Translations under genes and position numbers: made by a program | The notes under the pieces: generated by a model | Told to the model about the DNA's origin: nothing | What the model saw: only the letters and a program-made list of their open reading frames with translations | Databases searched by the model: none | Shown: piece after piece, positions 56,590-64,000 of the stretch | Position numbering within the stretch: position 1 is the stretch's first letter | How the letters are laid out: every line of letters starts with the position of its first letter | NCBI RefSeq assembly: GCF_000743945.1 | Contig: NZ_CP009238.1 | Coordinates: 1,736,001-1,800,000, forward strand | Direction: 5' to 3' | Source: Basilea psittacipulmonis DSM 24701 | GTDB taxonomy: Bacteria > Pseudomonadota > Gammaproteobacteria > Burkholderiales > Burkholderiaceae_B | Length of the DNA: 64,000 bases

Positions 56590-56832
56590 TTTCATCCCGA
56601 TCCACACCTAATCATCATCCTACCAAACCCTCTCCCACGTTCTCCTCATCCTCATAAAACCCGCTGCACACCTACTCATCATCCATTCACATCATCCTAC
56701 TAAACCCTCTCCCACATTCTTCTTATCCTCACAAAATCCGCTTCTCACGTAATCATCATCCATTCACCACCCTACTAACCCTCTCCCACATTCTTCTTAT
56801 CCTCACAAAATCCGCTTCACACCTACTTTTCA
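56590..56832. repeat. Tandem C/T-rich repeat, about 74-77-bp period, three partial units
   Basis: The word ACCCTCTCCCAC recurs at 56627, 56704 and 56778, each followed by TTCT(C/T)(C/T)T-ATCCTCA-AAA and CCGCT. Units 2 and 3 are nearly identical. No ORF, no inverted repeat structure and no leader are visible. It lies in the otherwise empty 56477-56960 gap before dacB. Confidence 0.75.
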
Positions 56833-56960
56833 GAAAACACCTTTTGACCTCATTCACCTTTATTCGATTTTCAACCTCTTTGATAAAATCCCTCTCACAC
56901 TGGTACTACTTTTTTTAAGTTAGAATATTAATTTTCCCTTGTTTTCTTTCATCAGCACTC

Positions 56961-58337
56961 ATGAAAAAATTATTAACGACTATCGTATTGTCCTTGTGTG
57001 GCACTTTTTCTCAAGCTAACTCACTACTTGAACATTTTCCTCAAGCGACAATATCCGTTTATGCTATCAATTTGGAAAAAGACAAAGAGCTCATCTCCAT
57101 TTCTCCTTACAGTCATTTACACGGTGCATCCACTTTAAAAATTATTACCGCCTTGCACGCAGCACGTACTTTTTCGCCTGACTATCGTTTTCAAACGACT
57201 GCTTACGCCTCTCGAAAACCCAGAAATGGCGTATTAAGCACGAGTTTAACGGTGGAATTTGTCGGCGATCCCAGTCTCAAAACTGAACAATTACAAAGAC
57301 TAGCAAAAAAAATTCGTGAAGCAGGTATTGAAAAAATAACAGGCAATCTCATCATTAATGTCAATCGATATTCAGGCCATGATCGAGCCAAAGCATGGAA
57401 TTTTTCTGATAGAGGTATTTGTTTTGCAGGTGGCAATAGTGCGGCTCAAGTCAATTACAATTGTGTCACCGCGACTTTACGGCCTAATAAAAAAATAGGT
57501 GAATTGGCTACTTTTGAGACCAAAGACGAGATTGTTCAGGTCACCAATAAAGTTCGCATCGCTCCTAAAGATTCATATGAGAAATGTGAACTTAATTATT
57601 CAAATGATATTGGTTTATCCTTTACTTTGTCTGGTTGTTTAATCCCTAGCAAACATCCTGTTTATCTTAATCTTGCGGTCCCTGATGGCAATCTTTATAC
57701 CGCACATGTTTTAGCAAACGCTTTAAAAAACGAAGGCATTTCGTTTAGAAGTATTAAAATTCAAGAAACGCCTTTACCCCCGAATTTACTGACTATCGCT
57801 TCAATCAAAGGAGCAAAAATCAGCACATTAATTCAACAGATGCTGGCCAATTCAGACAATCATATTGCTGAACAATTATTTCGCAATATCGCTTATGCTC
57901 AAACCAAATACTCGGTTAACTACACTATCGCTACGCATATCGAAAAAGCCTTTATGGACTCTTTGAATCTTGATACGGTAAAAGTAGATGGTAGCGGTTT
58001 AAGTTACCACAACCGAACAACGGCTTATGATTTAGTAAACGTTATGAAAGCCATTAATCTTGAAGATTCACGCATTCATTTACTTCATCTTTTCCCCACT
58101 GCCAAACAGGGTACATTGGCCAGTCATAAGGCTTTTCAAGACTATCCTGATTTAATCGGCAAAACAGGATCCATCTATGGTGCAAATTGTTTTGTAGGCC
58201 AGTTCAAAAATAAAGATGGTGATACGATTATTTTTGCTTATTTGATCAATAATCGTTTGATGAAAAACAAACAAGAATTGGAAAACTTTGAACGTGATCT
58301 GCTCACACAGTTAAACAACGTTGAAAATCAGGAATAA
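56961..58337 (+). CDS. dacB: D-alanyl-D-alanine carboxypeptidase/endopeptidase (PBP4, DacB family)
   Basis: This low-molecular-mass class C penicillin-binding protein trims pentapeptides or cuts cross-links in peptidoglycan. The 458-residue precursor has a signal peptide (about 1-19, ending SQA-N). The three active-site motifs are in order: SxxK in GASTLKIITA (near residue 58), SDN in LANSDNHIAEQL and KTG in LIGKTGSIYG. Family S13 normally has an inserted domain after the first motif, and the spacing here agrees. Its 3' end is the origin of two downstream tandem copies. Confidence 0.93.
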   Translation: MKKLLTTIVLSLCGTFSQANSLLEHFPQATISVYAINLEKDKELISISPYSHLHGASTLKIITALHAARTFSPDYRFQTTAYASRKPRNGVLSTSLTVEFVGDPSLKTEQLQRLAKKIREAGIEKITGNLIINVNRYSGHDRAKAWNFSDRGICFAGGNSAAQVNYNCVTATLRPNKKIGELATFETKDEIVQVTNKVRIAPKDSYEKCELNYSNDIGLSFTLSGCLIPSKHPVYLNLAVPDGNLYTAHVLANALKNEGISFRSIKIQETPLPPNLLTIASIKGAKISTLIQQMLANSDNHIAEQLFRNIAYAQTKYSVNYTIATHIEKAFMDSLNLDTVKVDGSGLSYHNRTTAYDLVNVMKAINLEDSRIHLLHLFPTAKQGTLASHKAFQDYPDLIGKTGSIYGANCFVGQFKNKDGDTIIFAYLINNRLMKNKQELENFERDLLTQLNNVENQE

Positions 58338-58546
58338 GGCGGGTTTCAGGATATCAAACTAAACTCGCCACTGATAAAAAAACTTTGAACGCGATCTTCT
58401 CACACAGTTAAACAACATTGAAAATCAGGAATGAGGCGGGTTTCAGGATATCGAACTAAACTCGCCACTGATGAAAAAACTTTGAACGTGATCTACTCAC
58501 ACAGCTAAACAACATTGAAAATCAGGAATGAGTCGGGTTTCAGGAT
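58284..58546 (+). repeat. 97-bp tandem repeat containing the 3' end of dacB
   Basis: Units start at 58284, 58381 and 58478. Each opens with the 17 last dacB codons plus stop, then (first two units) GGCGGGTTTCAGGATATC and a spacer to the next unit. The differences between units inside the codon part are synonymous (CGT/CGC, CTG/CTT/CTA, TTA/CTA) or Val/Ile, and the stop changes TAA/TGA. Units 2 and 3 lack a start codon and are not expected to be translated. The spacer holds a possible hairpin (GGCGGGTTT with AAACTCGCC). Confidence 0.9.
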
Positions 58547-58633
58547 GTTTGATTCTTATTATATTGAATCGAACAAACATCCATTCACACTCGCCCATAT
58601 TATCAGCCATACAAATATAACGCCATTCAAGCA

Positions 58634-59665
58634 TTAATCTAATGTATAAAAGGCTGCATCCATATCACTAATCTGATGAGGCGTTTTCCACTTGGGTTCA
58701 CGTAAGTCTTTAAACACTTCTTTTTCAACACCCAATAATTTTGCAAAAATCGCCATACGAACAGGAATACCATTATCCGTTTGTCTAAAAATAGCCAATC
58801 GTTCATCTGCATTCAGATCGGTACTAAGATCGTTGGTTCCAGGGGCACTATCACGAGGTAATGGGTGCATGATAATCGTGTCAGGCGAAGCAATTAAATT
58901 AACTAATTCAAGATTAATTTGGTATTCAGGGATGACTTCATCCAAAGACTCTCCTGTCAAACGTTCTTTTTGAATACGCGTTGCATAAATCACATCGATC
59001 TTACCGAGCACATCTTTGGGATGATGGGCCACCGCTACTTCATGACCTCTTTCTTTTAACAACTCGATGTATTCTGGCGGAATTGACAAAGCAGGAGGCG
59101 ACACAAAGGTAAATTTAATCTTTTGGTACAAAGATAACAACTTCGTCAAACTGTGTACGGTTCTACCATATTTAAGGTCACCAAAAAACACGATATGACA
59201 ACCATCGATCATTTTGCCCAAACGTGAAAATTCTTTTTCAATCGTATAAGTATCCAATAAAGCTTGCGTAGGATGTTCTCCCGGACCATCTCCAGCGTTA
59301 ATAACAGGAATATTGGTCACTTGAGCAAACTGTGCTACAGACCCTTTTTCGGGATGACGAATCACCATCGCATCCACATAACCGCTTATCACGCGACTGG
59401 TATCATAAATCGTCTCGCCCTTTGCCATCGATGAAAATGTAAAACCCGTTGTACTGGAGACCGATCCGCCTAATCGACAAAACGCGGCATTAAAACTGAC
59501 TCGGGTACGTGTACTGGCTTCAAAAAATAAGGCTGCCATCACAGCCCCCTCCAATACACGCGTCACCTTTTGTCGTTTAGCAATCGGTTCTAAATTTTTC
59601 GCTAACGTCAATAATTCATGAACATCTGATAAAGATAATTGATCAACTGAAAGTAAGTGTTTCAT
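58634..59665 (-). CDS. pyrB: Aspartate carbamoyltransferase, catalytic subunit
   Basis: PyrB makes N-carbamoyl-aspartate from carbamoyl phosphate and aspartate in pyrimidine synthesis. The 343-residue protein has the phosphate-binding FFEASTRTRVSF motif, the GDGPGEHPTQALLD segment and the HPLPR motif for the aspartate loop. No pyrI regulatory subunit follows. The C-terminal extension (about 30 residues ending AAFYTLD) is a little longer than in the short class B/C enzymes. It is the last gene of the cluster with the amino-acid ABC transporter (gap of 9 bp to the gene before). Confidence 0.95.
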   Translation of the reverse strand: MKHLLSVDQLSLSDVHELLTLAKNLEPIAKRQKVTRVLEGAVMAALFFEASTRTRVSFNAAFCRLGGSVSSTTGFTFSSMAKGETIYDTSRVISGYVDAMVIRHPEKGSVAQFAQVTNIPVINAGDGPGEHPTQALLDTYTIEKEFSRLGKMIDGCHIVFFGDLKYGRTVHSLTKLLSLYQKIKFTFVSPPALSIPPEYIELLKERGHEVAVAHHPKDVLGKIDVIYATRIQKERLTGESLDEVIPEYQINLELVNLIASPDTIIMHPLPRDSAPGTNDLSTDLNADERLAIFRQTDNGIPVRMAIFAKLLGVEKEVFKDLREPKWKTPHQISDMDAAFYTLD

Positions 59666-59674
59666 GTAGTCACC

Positions 59675-60064
59675 TTATTTAAATTTTTTCAAAGGATCTC
59701 TGCGAGTAAACCATCCTACCAATAGTATTTCAAACAACACAAAAACACTATTGATAAAAAGATAATCTTTCCAATTAGAACTGCCAACGGTCGATAATAA
59801 CGTCATGATCGATAAGGTCACTGCCCCCAATATCCATGCGGGAAAAGGCAAATACATCATGATCCCTACGCCCACAAAAGCCAATATAAATAATATCGCC
59901 GCACTTTTAAACATCGTTTGTAATAAATATAATATCCATTGATCGACAGGCACAGCCATCTGCGGATTACTCGTATTCACGATTATCAGAGCCAGTATCG
60001 AGGTAATCAATAAGGCTAAAAACAAGCCTCCCAGACATTTATAATAAAGTTTAATATAGTTCAT
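59675..60064 (-). CDS. Small membrane protein of unknown function
   Basis: The 129-residue protein has about four hydrophobic helices and a basic C-terminus (TRRDPLKKFK). I recognise no family. It begins 2 bp after the stop of the ABC ATPase gene and ends 9 bp before pyrB, so it is inside the same transcript. The position suggests a membrane-associated role tied to the transporter, but nothing in the sequence shows this. Confidence 0.7.
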   Translation of the reverse strand: MNYIKLYYKCLGGLFLALLITSILALIIVNTSNPQMAVPVDQWILYLLQTMFKSAAILFILAFVGVGIMMYLPFPAWILGAVTLSIMTLLSTVGSSNWKDYLFINSVFVLFEILLVGWFTRRDPLKKFK

Positions 60065-60066
60065 TT

Positions 60067-60789
60067 TTATAAAATCTGACTCAAGAATAATTTCGTACGT
60101 TCGTTTTGAGGGCGTTCAAAAAACTCATCAGGCGTGTTCTGTTCAATAATCTCCCCTCTATCCATAAAGATCACGCGATCAGCCACACTTCTAGCAAAGC
60201 CCATTTCATGCGTCACGCACAACATCGTCATGCCTTCTTTCGCTAAATCTTCCATCACATCTAGAACTTCTTTGACCATTTCGGGATCTAGTGCAGAAGT
60301 AGGTTCATCAAATAACATAATTTTAGGCATCATACACAAGGAACGAGCAATCGCCACCCTTTGTTGTTGGCCTCCTGATAACTGTTTAGGAAATTTGTGA
60401 GCTTGGTCAGCGATTTTTACACGCTCCAAATACTTCATGGCGATCGCTTGAGCTTCTGCTTTATTCTTTTTCAACACCCAGATAGGACCCAAGGTCAAGT
60501 TATCTAACACACTTAAATGAGGAAAAAGATTGAAATGTTGAAAGACCATTCCAACGTCTTTACGGATATTTTCAATGTGTTTGAGATTATTATCCAATGG
60601 AATACCATCCACTATAATCTCACCCTCTTGGTGAGTTTCTAGGTGATTGATACAACGAATAAGCGTGGATTTGCCTGATCCTGATGGACCGCAAATAATA
60701 ATTTTTTCACCTTGGGAAACTTCTAGATTAATATCTTTTAATGCATGAAATTTCCCGTACCACTTATTCAAGTTTTTAATACTTATCAT
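60067..60789 (-). CDS. aapP: Polar amino-acid ABC transporter ATPase (GlnQ/AapP type)
   Basis: The product has 240 residues from [12 protein letters not shown] (60789); the frame has another ATG four codons earlier (60801) that begins directly after the upstream stop, so the start is uncertain by four residues. Walker A ([13 protein letters not shown]), Q-loop ([12 protein letters not shown]), signature ([13 protein letters not shown]), Walker B ([15 protein letters not shown]) and H-loop (CVTHEMGF) are all intact. It energises import of polar or acidic amino acids with the two permeases upstream. The symbol follows family similarity; the substrate is not proven. Confidence 0.92.
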   Translation of the reverse strand: MISIKNLNKWYGKFHALKDINLEVSQGEKIIICGPSGSGKSTLIRCINHLETHQEGEIIVDGIPLDNNLKHIENIRKDVGMVFQHFNLFPHLSVLDNLTLGPIWVLKKNKAEAQAIAMKYLERVKIADQAHKFPKQLSGGQQQRVAIARSLCMMPKIMLFDEPTSALDPEMVKEVLDVMEDLAKEGMTMLCVTHEMGFARSVADRVIFMDRGEIIEQNTPDEFFERPQNERTKLFLSQIL

Positions 60790-60801
60790 CGACTTTTCCA
60801 T

Positions 60802-61908
60802 TTACTTTTGTGCCTTATGTCCACGATCCAAGCGATTTTCAAGTGATTGTGAGTACTTTGACATCACATAACAAAATGCAAAATAAATTATTGAGATGAA
60901 AATATAAGCCTCAATACTACTGCCTTGCCAATTCGGGTCAGACAAAGCAGCCCGTGTGGCTTGGGTCAAATCATACACACCGATAATCACCACTAAAGAC
61001 GTATCTTTAAAAATACTAATAAAGATACTCACTAATGGCGGAATCACAACAGCCAAGGCCTGAGGCATAATCACCAATCGCATTTTTTGCCAATAACTCA
61101 AGCCCAATGACTCAGCCCCTTCATACTGACCTTTAGGAATAGATTGCAAGCCTCCACGTACCACTTCTGCCACATAAGCGGCCGCGAACATCACAATTGC
61201 AATTAACGCTCTTAGCAATTTATCTATCGAGACACCCTCTGGCAAAAATAATGGCAACATGACCGATGCCATAAACAACATACTAATGAGTGGCACACCT
61301 CGAATTAACTCAATATACGATACAGATAGTACCTTGATGATCGGCATTTCTGATCGTCTGCCTAACGCCAATACTATCCCTAATGGAAATGCAAATATAA
61401 TGCCAAACGTAGAGAGAATCAGCGTCAAAGGCAATCCTCCCCAAAGATCATTAGGCACATAACTGAGTCCTAATACACCGCCCCACATCAACACGCCAAC
61501 GATTAACAAGCCCACCGTCCACAAAATAAGGAGATGTCGTAATGAGGACCAAACCTTTTGCCAAGCACTCAACCCGATCAATGCTAATAAGATCACGCTT
61601 GCTATCAAAGGACGCCACTGTTCTGCGTAAGGATAAAGTCCAAATAAAATCAAACGATATTGGTGTGAGATAAATGCCCAGCACGCGCCGCCTTGCTTAC
61701 ATGCTGCGTTATTAGCAGCTTGCCAAGTCGCCTTAGCAATCGCCCATTCATATACAGCAGGTATCGCCAAAAGCAACAACCACACCAATAAGAACGTTAA
61801 AAACATATTTAAAGGCGAAGAAAATAAATGCTGACGCATCCAATAACGAACTCCAGAAGCCTCTTTTGGAGCGTTTCTCGCAGGTTTAAAAGCAAATGGT
61901 TCTGACAT
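60802..61908 (-). CDS. aapM: Polar amino-acid ABC transporter permease (AapM type)
   Basis: The 368-residue permease of the HAAT/PAAT (HisM/GlnP) family has an N-terminal extra membrane region typical of AapM/BztC. The EAA-type loop is seen in AAYVAEVVRGGLQSIPKGQYEGAESLGLSYWQKM. The protein contains a Cys pair in a periplasmic loop (NNAACKQGGACW). Its ATG overlaps the aapQ stop by one base (TAATG). It forms the channel together with AapQ. Confidence 0.92.
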   Translation of the reverse strand: MSEPFAFKPARNAPKEASGVRYWMRQHLFSSPLNMFLTFLLVWLLLLAIPAVYEWAIAKATWQAANNAACKQGGACWAFISHQYRLILFGLYPYAEQWRPLIASVILLALIGLSAWQKVWSSLRHLLILWTVGLLIVGVLMWGGVLGLSYVPNDLWGGLPLTLILSTFGIIFAFPLGIVLALGRRSEMPIIKVLSVSYIELIRGVPLISMLFMASVMLPLFLPEGVSIDKLLRALIAIVMFAAAYVAEVVRGGLQSIPKGQYEGAESLGLSYWQKMRLVIMPQALAVVIPPLVSIFISIFKDTSLVVIIGVYDLTQATRAALSDPNWQGSSIEAYIFISIIYFAFCYVMSKYSQSLENRLDRGHKAQK

Positions 61909-63065
61909 TATCGCTCCACCAACTCAATACGTTTGTTATACCAATTCATCAATAACGATATGGCCAAACTTACCGTTAAATAAGTCGCCATAATAATCAT
62001 CACGGTTTCAATCGCTTGGCCAGTTTGGTTCATAATCGTATTAACAACGGCCACAATATCAGGGTAACCTACGGCGATGGCCAATGAACTATTTTTGACA
62101 AAATTAAGATATGTGCTAGTCAAAGGCGGAATAATCACTCTCAATGACAAAGGCAGAATGACTAATCTCAACACCCATCTGGTTTTTAAACCGATAGACT
62201 GAGCAGCTTCCCACTGTCCCTTATCAATACTACTGATTCCCGAACGAACAATTTCAGCGATCAAGCCTGTTGTGTAAACCACTAAACCTAGTAATAAGGC
62301 GGTTAATTCTGGGGTAACCACCCATCCACCGACGAAATTAAATCGTTCACGATGAGGTAATTCCCAATGTAAATCCGTACCAGAGAAGTAATAAGTCAAC
62401 ACAGGCAAAGCACATAATATCACCAGATTTATCCAAACCGTTGGTAATAATTTACCTGTTTTATTTTGGTGTTTTTTCGATATTCCTGCCACCACCCAGC
62501 ACGCCAACACGGCTATTACCAAGGCCACGCATACTGGAATTAGCGATCCTCCTGATAAAGAAGGGAGATACAAACCACGATTCGATAAAAATATGGCATT
62601 TGAAATAGACCAAGCTTGACGAATCGAAGGTAAGGTCTCAATGATAATGACATACCAAAAGAACAGCTGAATAATCAGGGGAATATTCCTGACCACTTCT
62701 ACATAAATCGAAGCTAATTTTGCCAAAAGAAAATTCTTAGATAATCGTGCTAATCCTAATAAAACCCCAAAAATCGTGGATAACACAATACCTAGAACAG
62801 AGACTTTGATGGTATTTAACAACCCCACCACAATCGCTTTACGATAAGTATCGGAGGGCTGAAAATCAATGACTGACTCACCAATCGCAAATCCTGCCTC
62901 TTGGTCTAAAAATCCAAATCCTGTTGCAATTCGCCTAGAACTCAAGTTATGCAATGTGTTATCTACTAAATACCATACCCCTAATGCAACGGCTATCAGC
63001 ACTATTATCTGATACACCCATGCACGAACTTTAGGGTTTTGCCAAGAAAAATTTTTACCAGACAT
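61908..63065 (-). CDS. aapQ: Polar amino-acid ABC transporter permease (AapQ type)
   Basis: The 385-residue permease has the PAAT-family EAA loop (TGLIAEIVRSGISSIDKGQWEAAQSIG) and the conserved RNIPLIIQLFFWYV segment. The long insertion between the first helices matches AapQ/BztB. It is the first gene of the operon as seen here. In known aap/bzt systems a periplasmic binding protein gene (aapJ) precedes it; here the upstream 190 bp are non-coding and the next gene is divergent, so the binding protein must be encoded elsewhere. Confidence 0.92.
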   Translation of the reverse strand: MSGKNFSWQNPKVRAWVYQIIVLIAVALGVWYLVDNTLHNLSSRRIATGFGFLDQEAGFAIGESVIDFQPSDTYRKAIVVGLLNTIKVSVLGIVLSTIFGVLLGLARLSKNFLLAKLASIYVEVVRNIPLIIQLFFWYVIIIETLPSIRQAWSISNAIFLSNRGLYLPSLSGGSLIPVCVALVIAVLACWVVAGISKKHQNKTGKLLPTVWINLVILCALPVLTYYFSGTDLHWELPHRERFNFVGGWVVTPELTALLLGLVVYTTGLIAEIVRSGISSIDKGQWEAAQSIGLKTRWVLRLVILPLSLRVIIPPLTSTYLNFVKNSSLAIAVGYPDIVAVVNTIMNQTGQAIETVMIIMATYLTVSLAISLLMNWYNKRIELVER

Positions 63066-63256
63066 CCTCTAGTCCATATCATATAGAATTCAAGATATAC
63101 CTCTGATCTTTTTATCAACGATCTTTTTTGAAACTAAGGCATATGCTTTCTTATATCACCAACTATAATACTTGAAAACTACAGTTTACTACACAAGTTA
63201 GCCAATTCAAGCTAAACTTATGGGTTAAAAAGTGACAACTTTAAGGAAGCGATGGT

Positions 63257-63445
63257 ATGAAACCTACTTTTATTTCCGAAACGACAAAATTACTGAACGA
63301 ATTCAAAAAAACACATCCTGAAACCGAACAAGCACAGCAAGCTGGTCGTGCTCGTCTTTGGGACAAAAAAATCGATCCTGAACAACAAAAAGAATTTAAA
63401 GAAGCTAAGGTTAACCAAAAACCTTACGTTTACTACAACAAATAG
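63257..63445 (+). CDS. DUF3460-type small protein
   Basis: The 62-residue charged protein has the motif FLNEFKKTHPETEQ-like start (LLNEFKKTHPETEQAQQAGR), RARLWDKK and a C-terminal KPYVYY. Such proteins are common directly upstream of scpA in Burkholderiales. No signal or membrane segment is present. GGAAG lies about eight bases before the ATG. The scpA start is eight bases after its stop. Function unknown. Confidence 0.88.
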   Translation: MKPTFISETTKLLNEFKKTHPETEQAQQAGRARLWDKKIDPEQQKEFKEAKVNQKPYVYYNK

Positions 63446-63453
63446 GATTACTT

Positions 63454-64000
63454 GTGTCTTCCGTACAAGACGAGTTATTTAAAGTTCCTGATTCCACCCC
63501 CGATACGGTTGATTCCGTTGCTTTTGGCCGAATCAATGGCGAACCTTTATTTAACATTCCTCACGACCTGTATATTCCGCCTGACGCGTTAGAAATTTTT
63601 TTAGAAGCCTTTGAGGGACCTCTAGATTTATTGCTTTATCTGATTCGCAAACAAGGTTTCGATATTTTGACCATCCCCATGGCAGAAGTAACGGATCAAT
63701 ACCTCAAGTATGTCTATCAGATTCGCGAGCATAACTTAGAATTAGCCGCTGATTACTTACTGATGGCGGCCCAACTTATCGATATCAAAGCTCGCATGTT
63801 ACTGCCACGTGAAAAAACGGTTGGCGAAGAAGAGGAAGACGATCCTAGAGCTGATATTATTCGCCGTTTGTTAGAATACGAGCAAATGAAATTAGCCGCC
63901 CAACAATTAAACGAACTACCCCAATTAGGTAGAGACTATCAGAAAGCCAGTGCCTTTATGGATCTGGAAGCGGTGGAACGTTTACCTCAAGTGAATGCTG
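63454..64000 (+). CDS. scpA: Segregation and condensation protein A, 3' end outside the window
   Basis: ScpA is the kleisin that bridges the two SMC heads in the SMC-ScpAB chromosome condensation complex. The visible 182 codons contain the kleisin N-terminal signature LEAFEGPLDLLLYLIRKQG, the EVTDQYLKYV segment and the AADYLLMAAQLIDIKARMLL block with the following acidic region (GEEEEDDPR). The start is GTG at 63454, with AGGA six bases upstream; no ATG is at the right place. The gene is cut by the window edge. Confidence 0.93.
   Translation, partial: MSSVQDELFKVPDSTPDTVDSVAFGRINGEPLFNIPHDLYIPPDALEIFLEAFEGPLDLLLYLIRKQGFDILTIPMAEVTDQYLKYVYQIREHNLELAADYLLMAAQLIDIKARMLLPREKTVGEEEEDDPRADIIRRLLEYEQMKLAAQQLNELPQLGRDYQKASAFMDLEAVERLPQVNA

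Noticed and set aside
56590..56832. Possible CRISPR array
   Set aside because: The whole unit including the would-be spacer is repeated, the repeats are imperfect, of about 75 bp and without dyad symmetry, and no cas genes are present.
58284..58546. Small insertion element after dacB
   Set aside because: The units are tandem copies of the gene's own 3' end with no terminal inverted repeats and no transposase.

Overview
The window looks like a chromosomal segment of a low-GC betaproteobacterium, most likely Alcaligenaceae/Burkholderiales (Pelistega-, Basilea- or Oligella-like). The evidence is a full 14-gene nuoA-N operon in the betaproteobacterial order, an EarP/rhamnosyl-type EF-P pair, a DUF3460-type gene directly before scpA, and AddAB-like recombination enzymes. 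The genus is inferred from gene content only. No transposase, integrase, CRISPR array or rRNA gene was seen.

Layout. 1-18: first codons of a minus-strand gene that leaves the window. 138-14723: the nuo operon (minus strand) with promoter and terminator, encoding respiratory complex I. 15141-17560: a quinol-dependent NO reductase (norZ type) with an FNR/DNR-like upstream site. 17600-21300: repeats, two paralogous lipoproteins of unknown function and a glycine-zipper lipoprotein. 21327-23912: acnB. 24064-28251: copper nitrite reductase nirK with an FNR-like site, then a copper-handling operon (SCO-thioredoxin fusion, PCuAC chaperone, Tat-exported beta-propeller-like protein). NirK and NorZ together give a short nitrite to NO to N2O chain fed by quinol and cytochrome/cupredoxin donors; the copper operon could supply the NirK and oxidase copper sites.

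28320-42914 (minus strand) is the most unusual part. It is a two-partner-secretion / contact-dependent-inhibition type locus: an outer-membrane TpsB/CdiB transporter, a 2440-residue TpsA/CdiA-like exoprotein ending in a PD-(D/E)XK-like nuclease domain, and downstream an array of seven paralogous ~195-214-residue proteins in three sub-types, plus one unrelated internally duplicated protein and several gene remnants. I read the array as an expanded set of immunity-type proteins. The DNA directly after the toxin stop has an ideal ribosome binding site followed by a six-codon ORF and a ghost gene tail, suggesting that the original cognate gene was deleted or replaced by recombination. A tRNA-Arg(CCT) gene flanks the locus.

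43231-64000: Dyp-type peroxidase; addB-addA; a small membrane protein behind a promoter whose -35/-10 spacer contains nine consecutive C (a porA/opc-like phase-variation arrangement); earP, an aminotransferase, a DUF423 protein and efp; ETF-quinone oxidoreductase; dacB (PBP4) followed by tandem copies of its own 3' end; pyrB at the end of a polar-amino-acid ABC transporter operon without a binding protein; and DUF3460-scpA, with scpA cut by the window edge.
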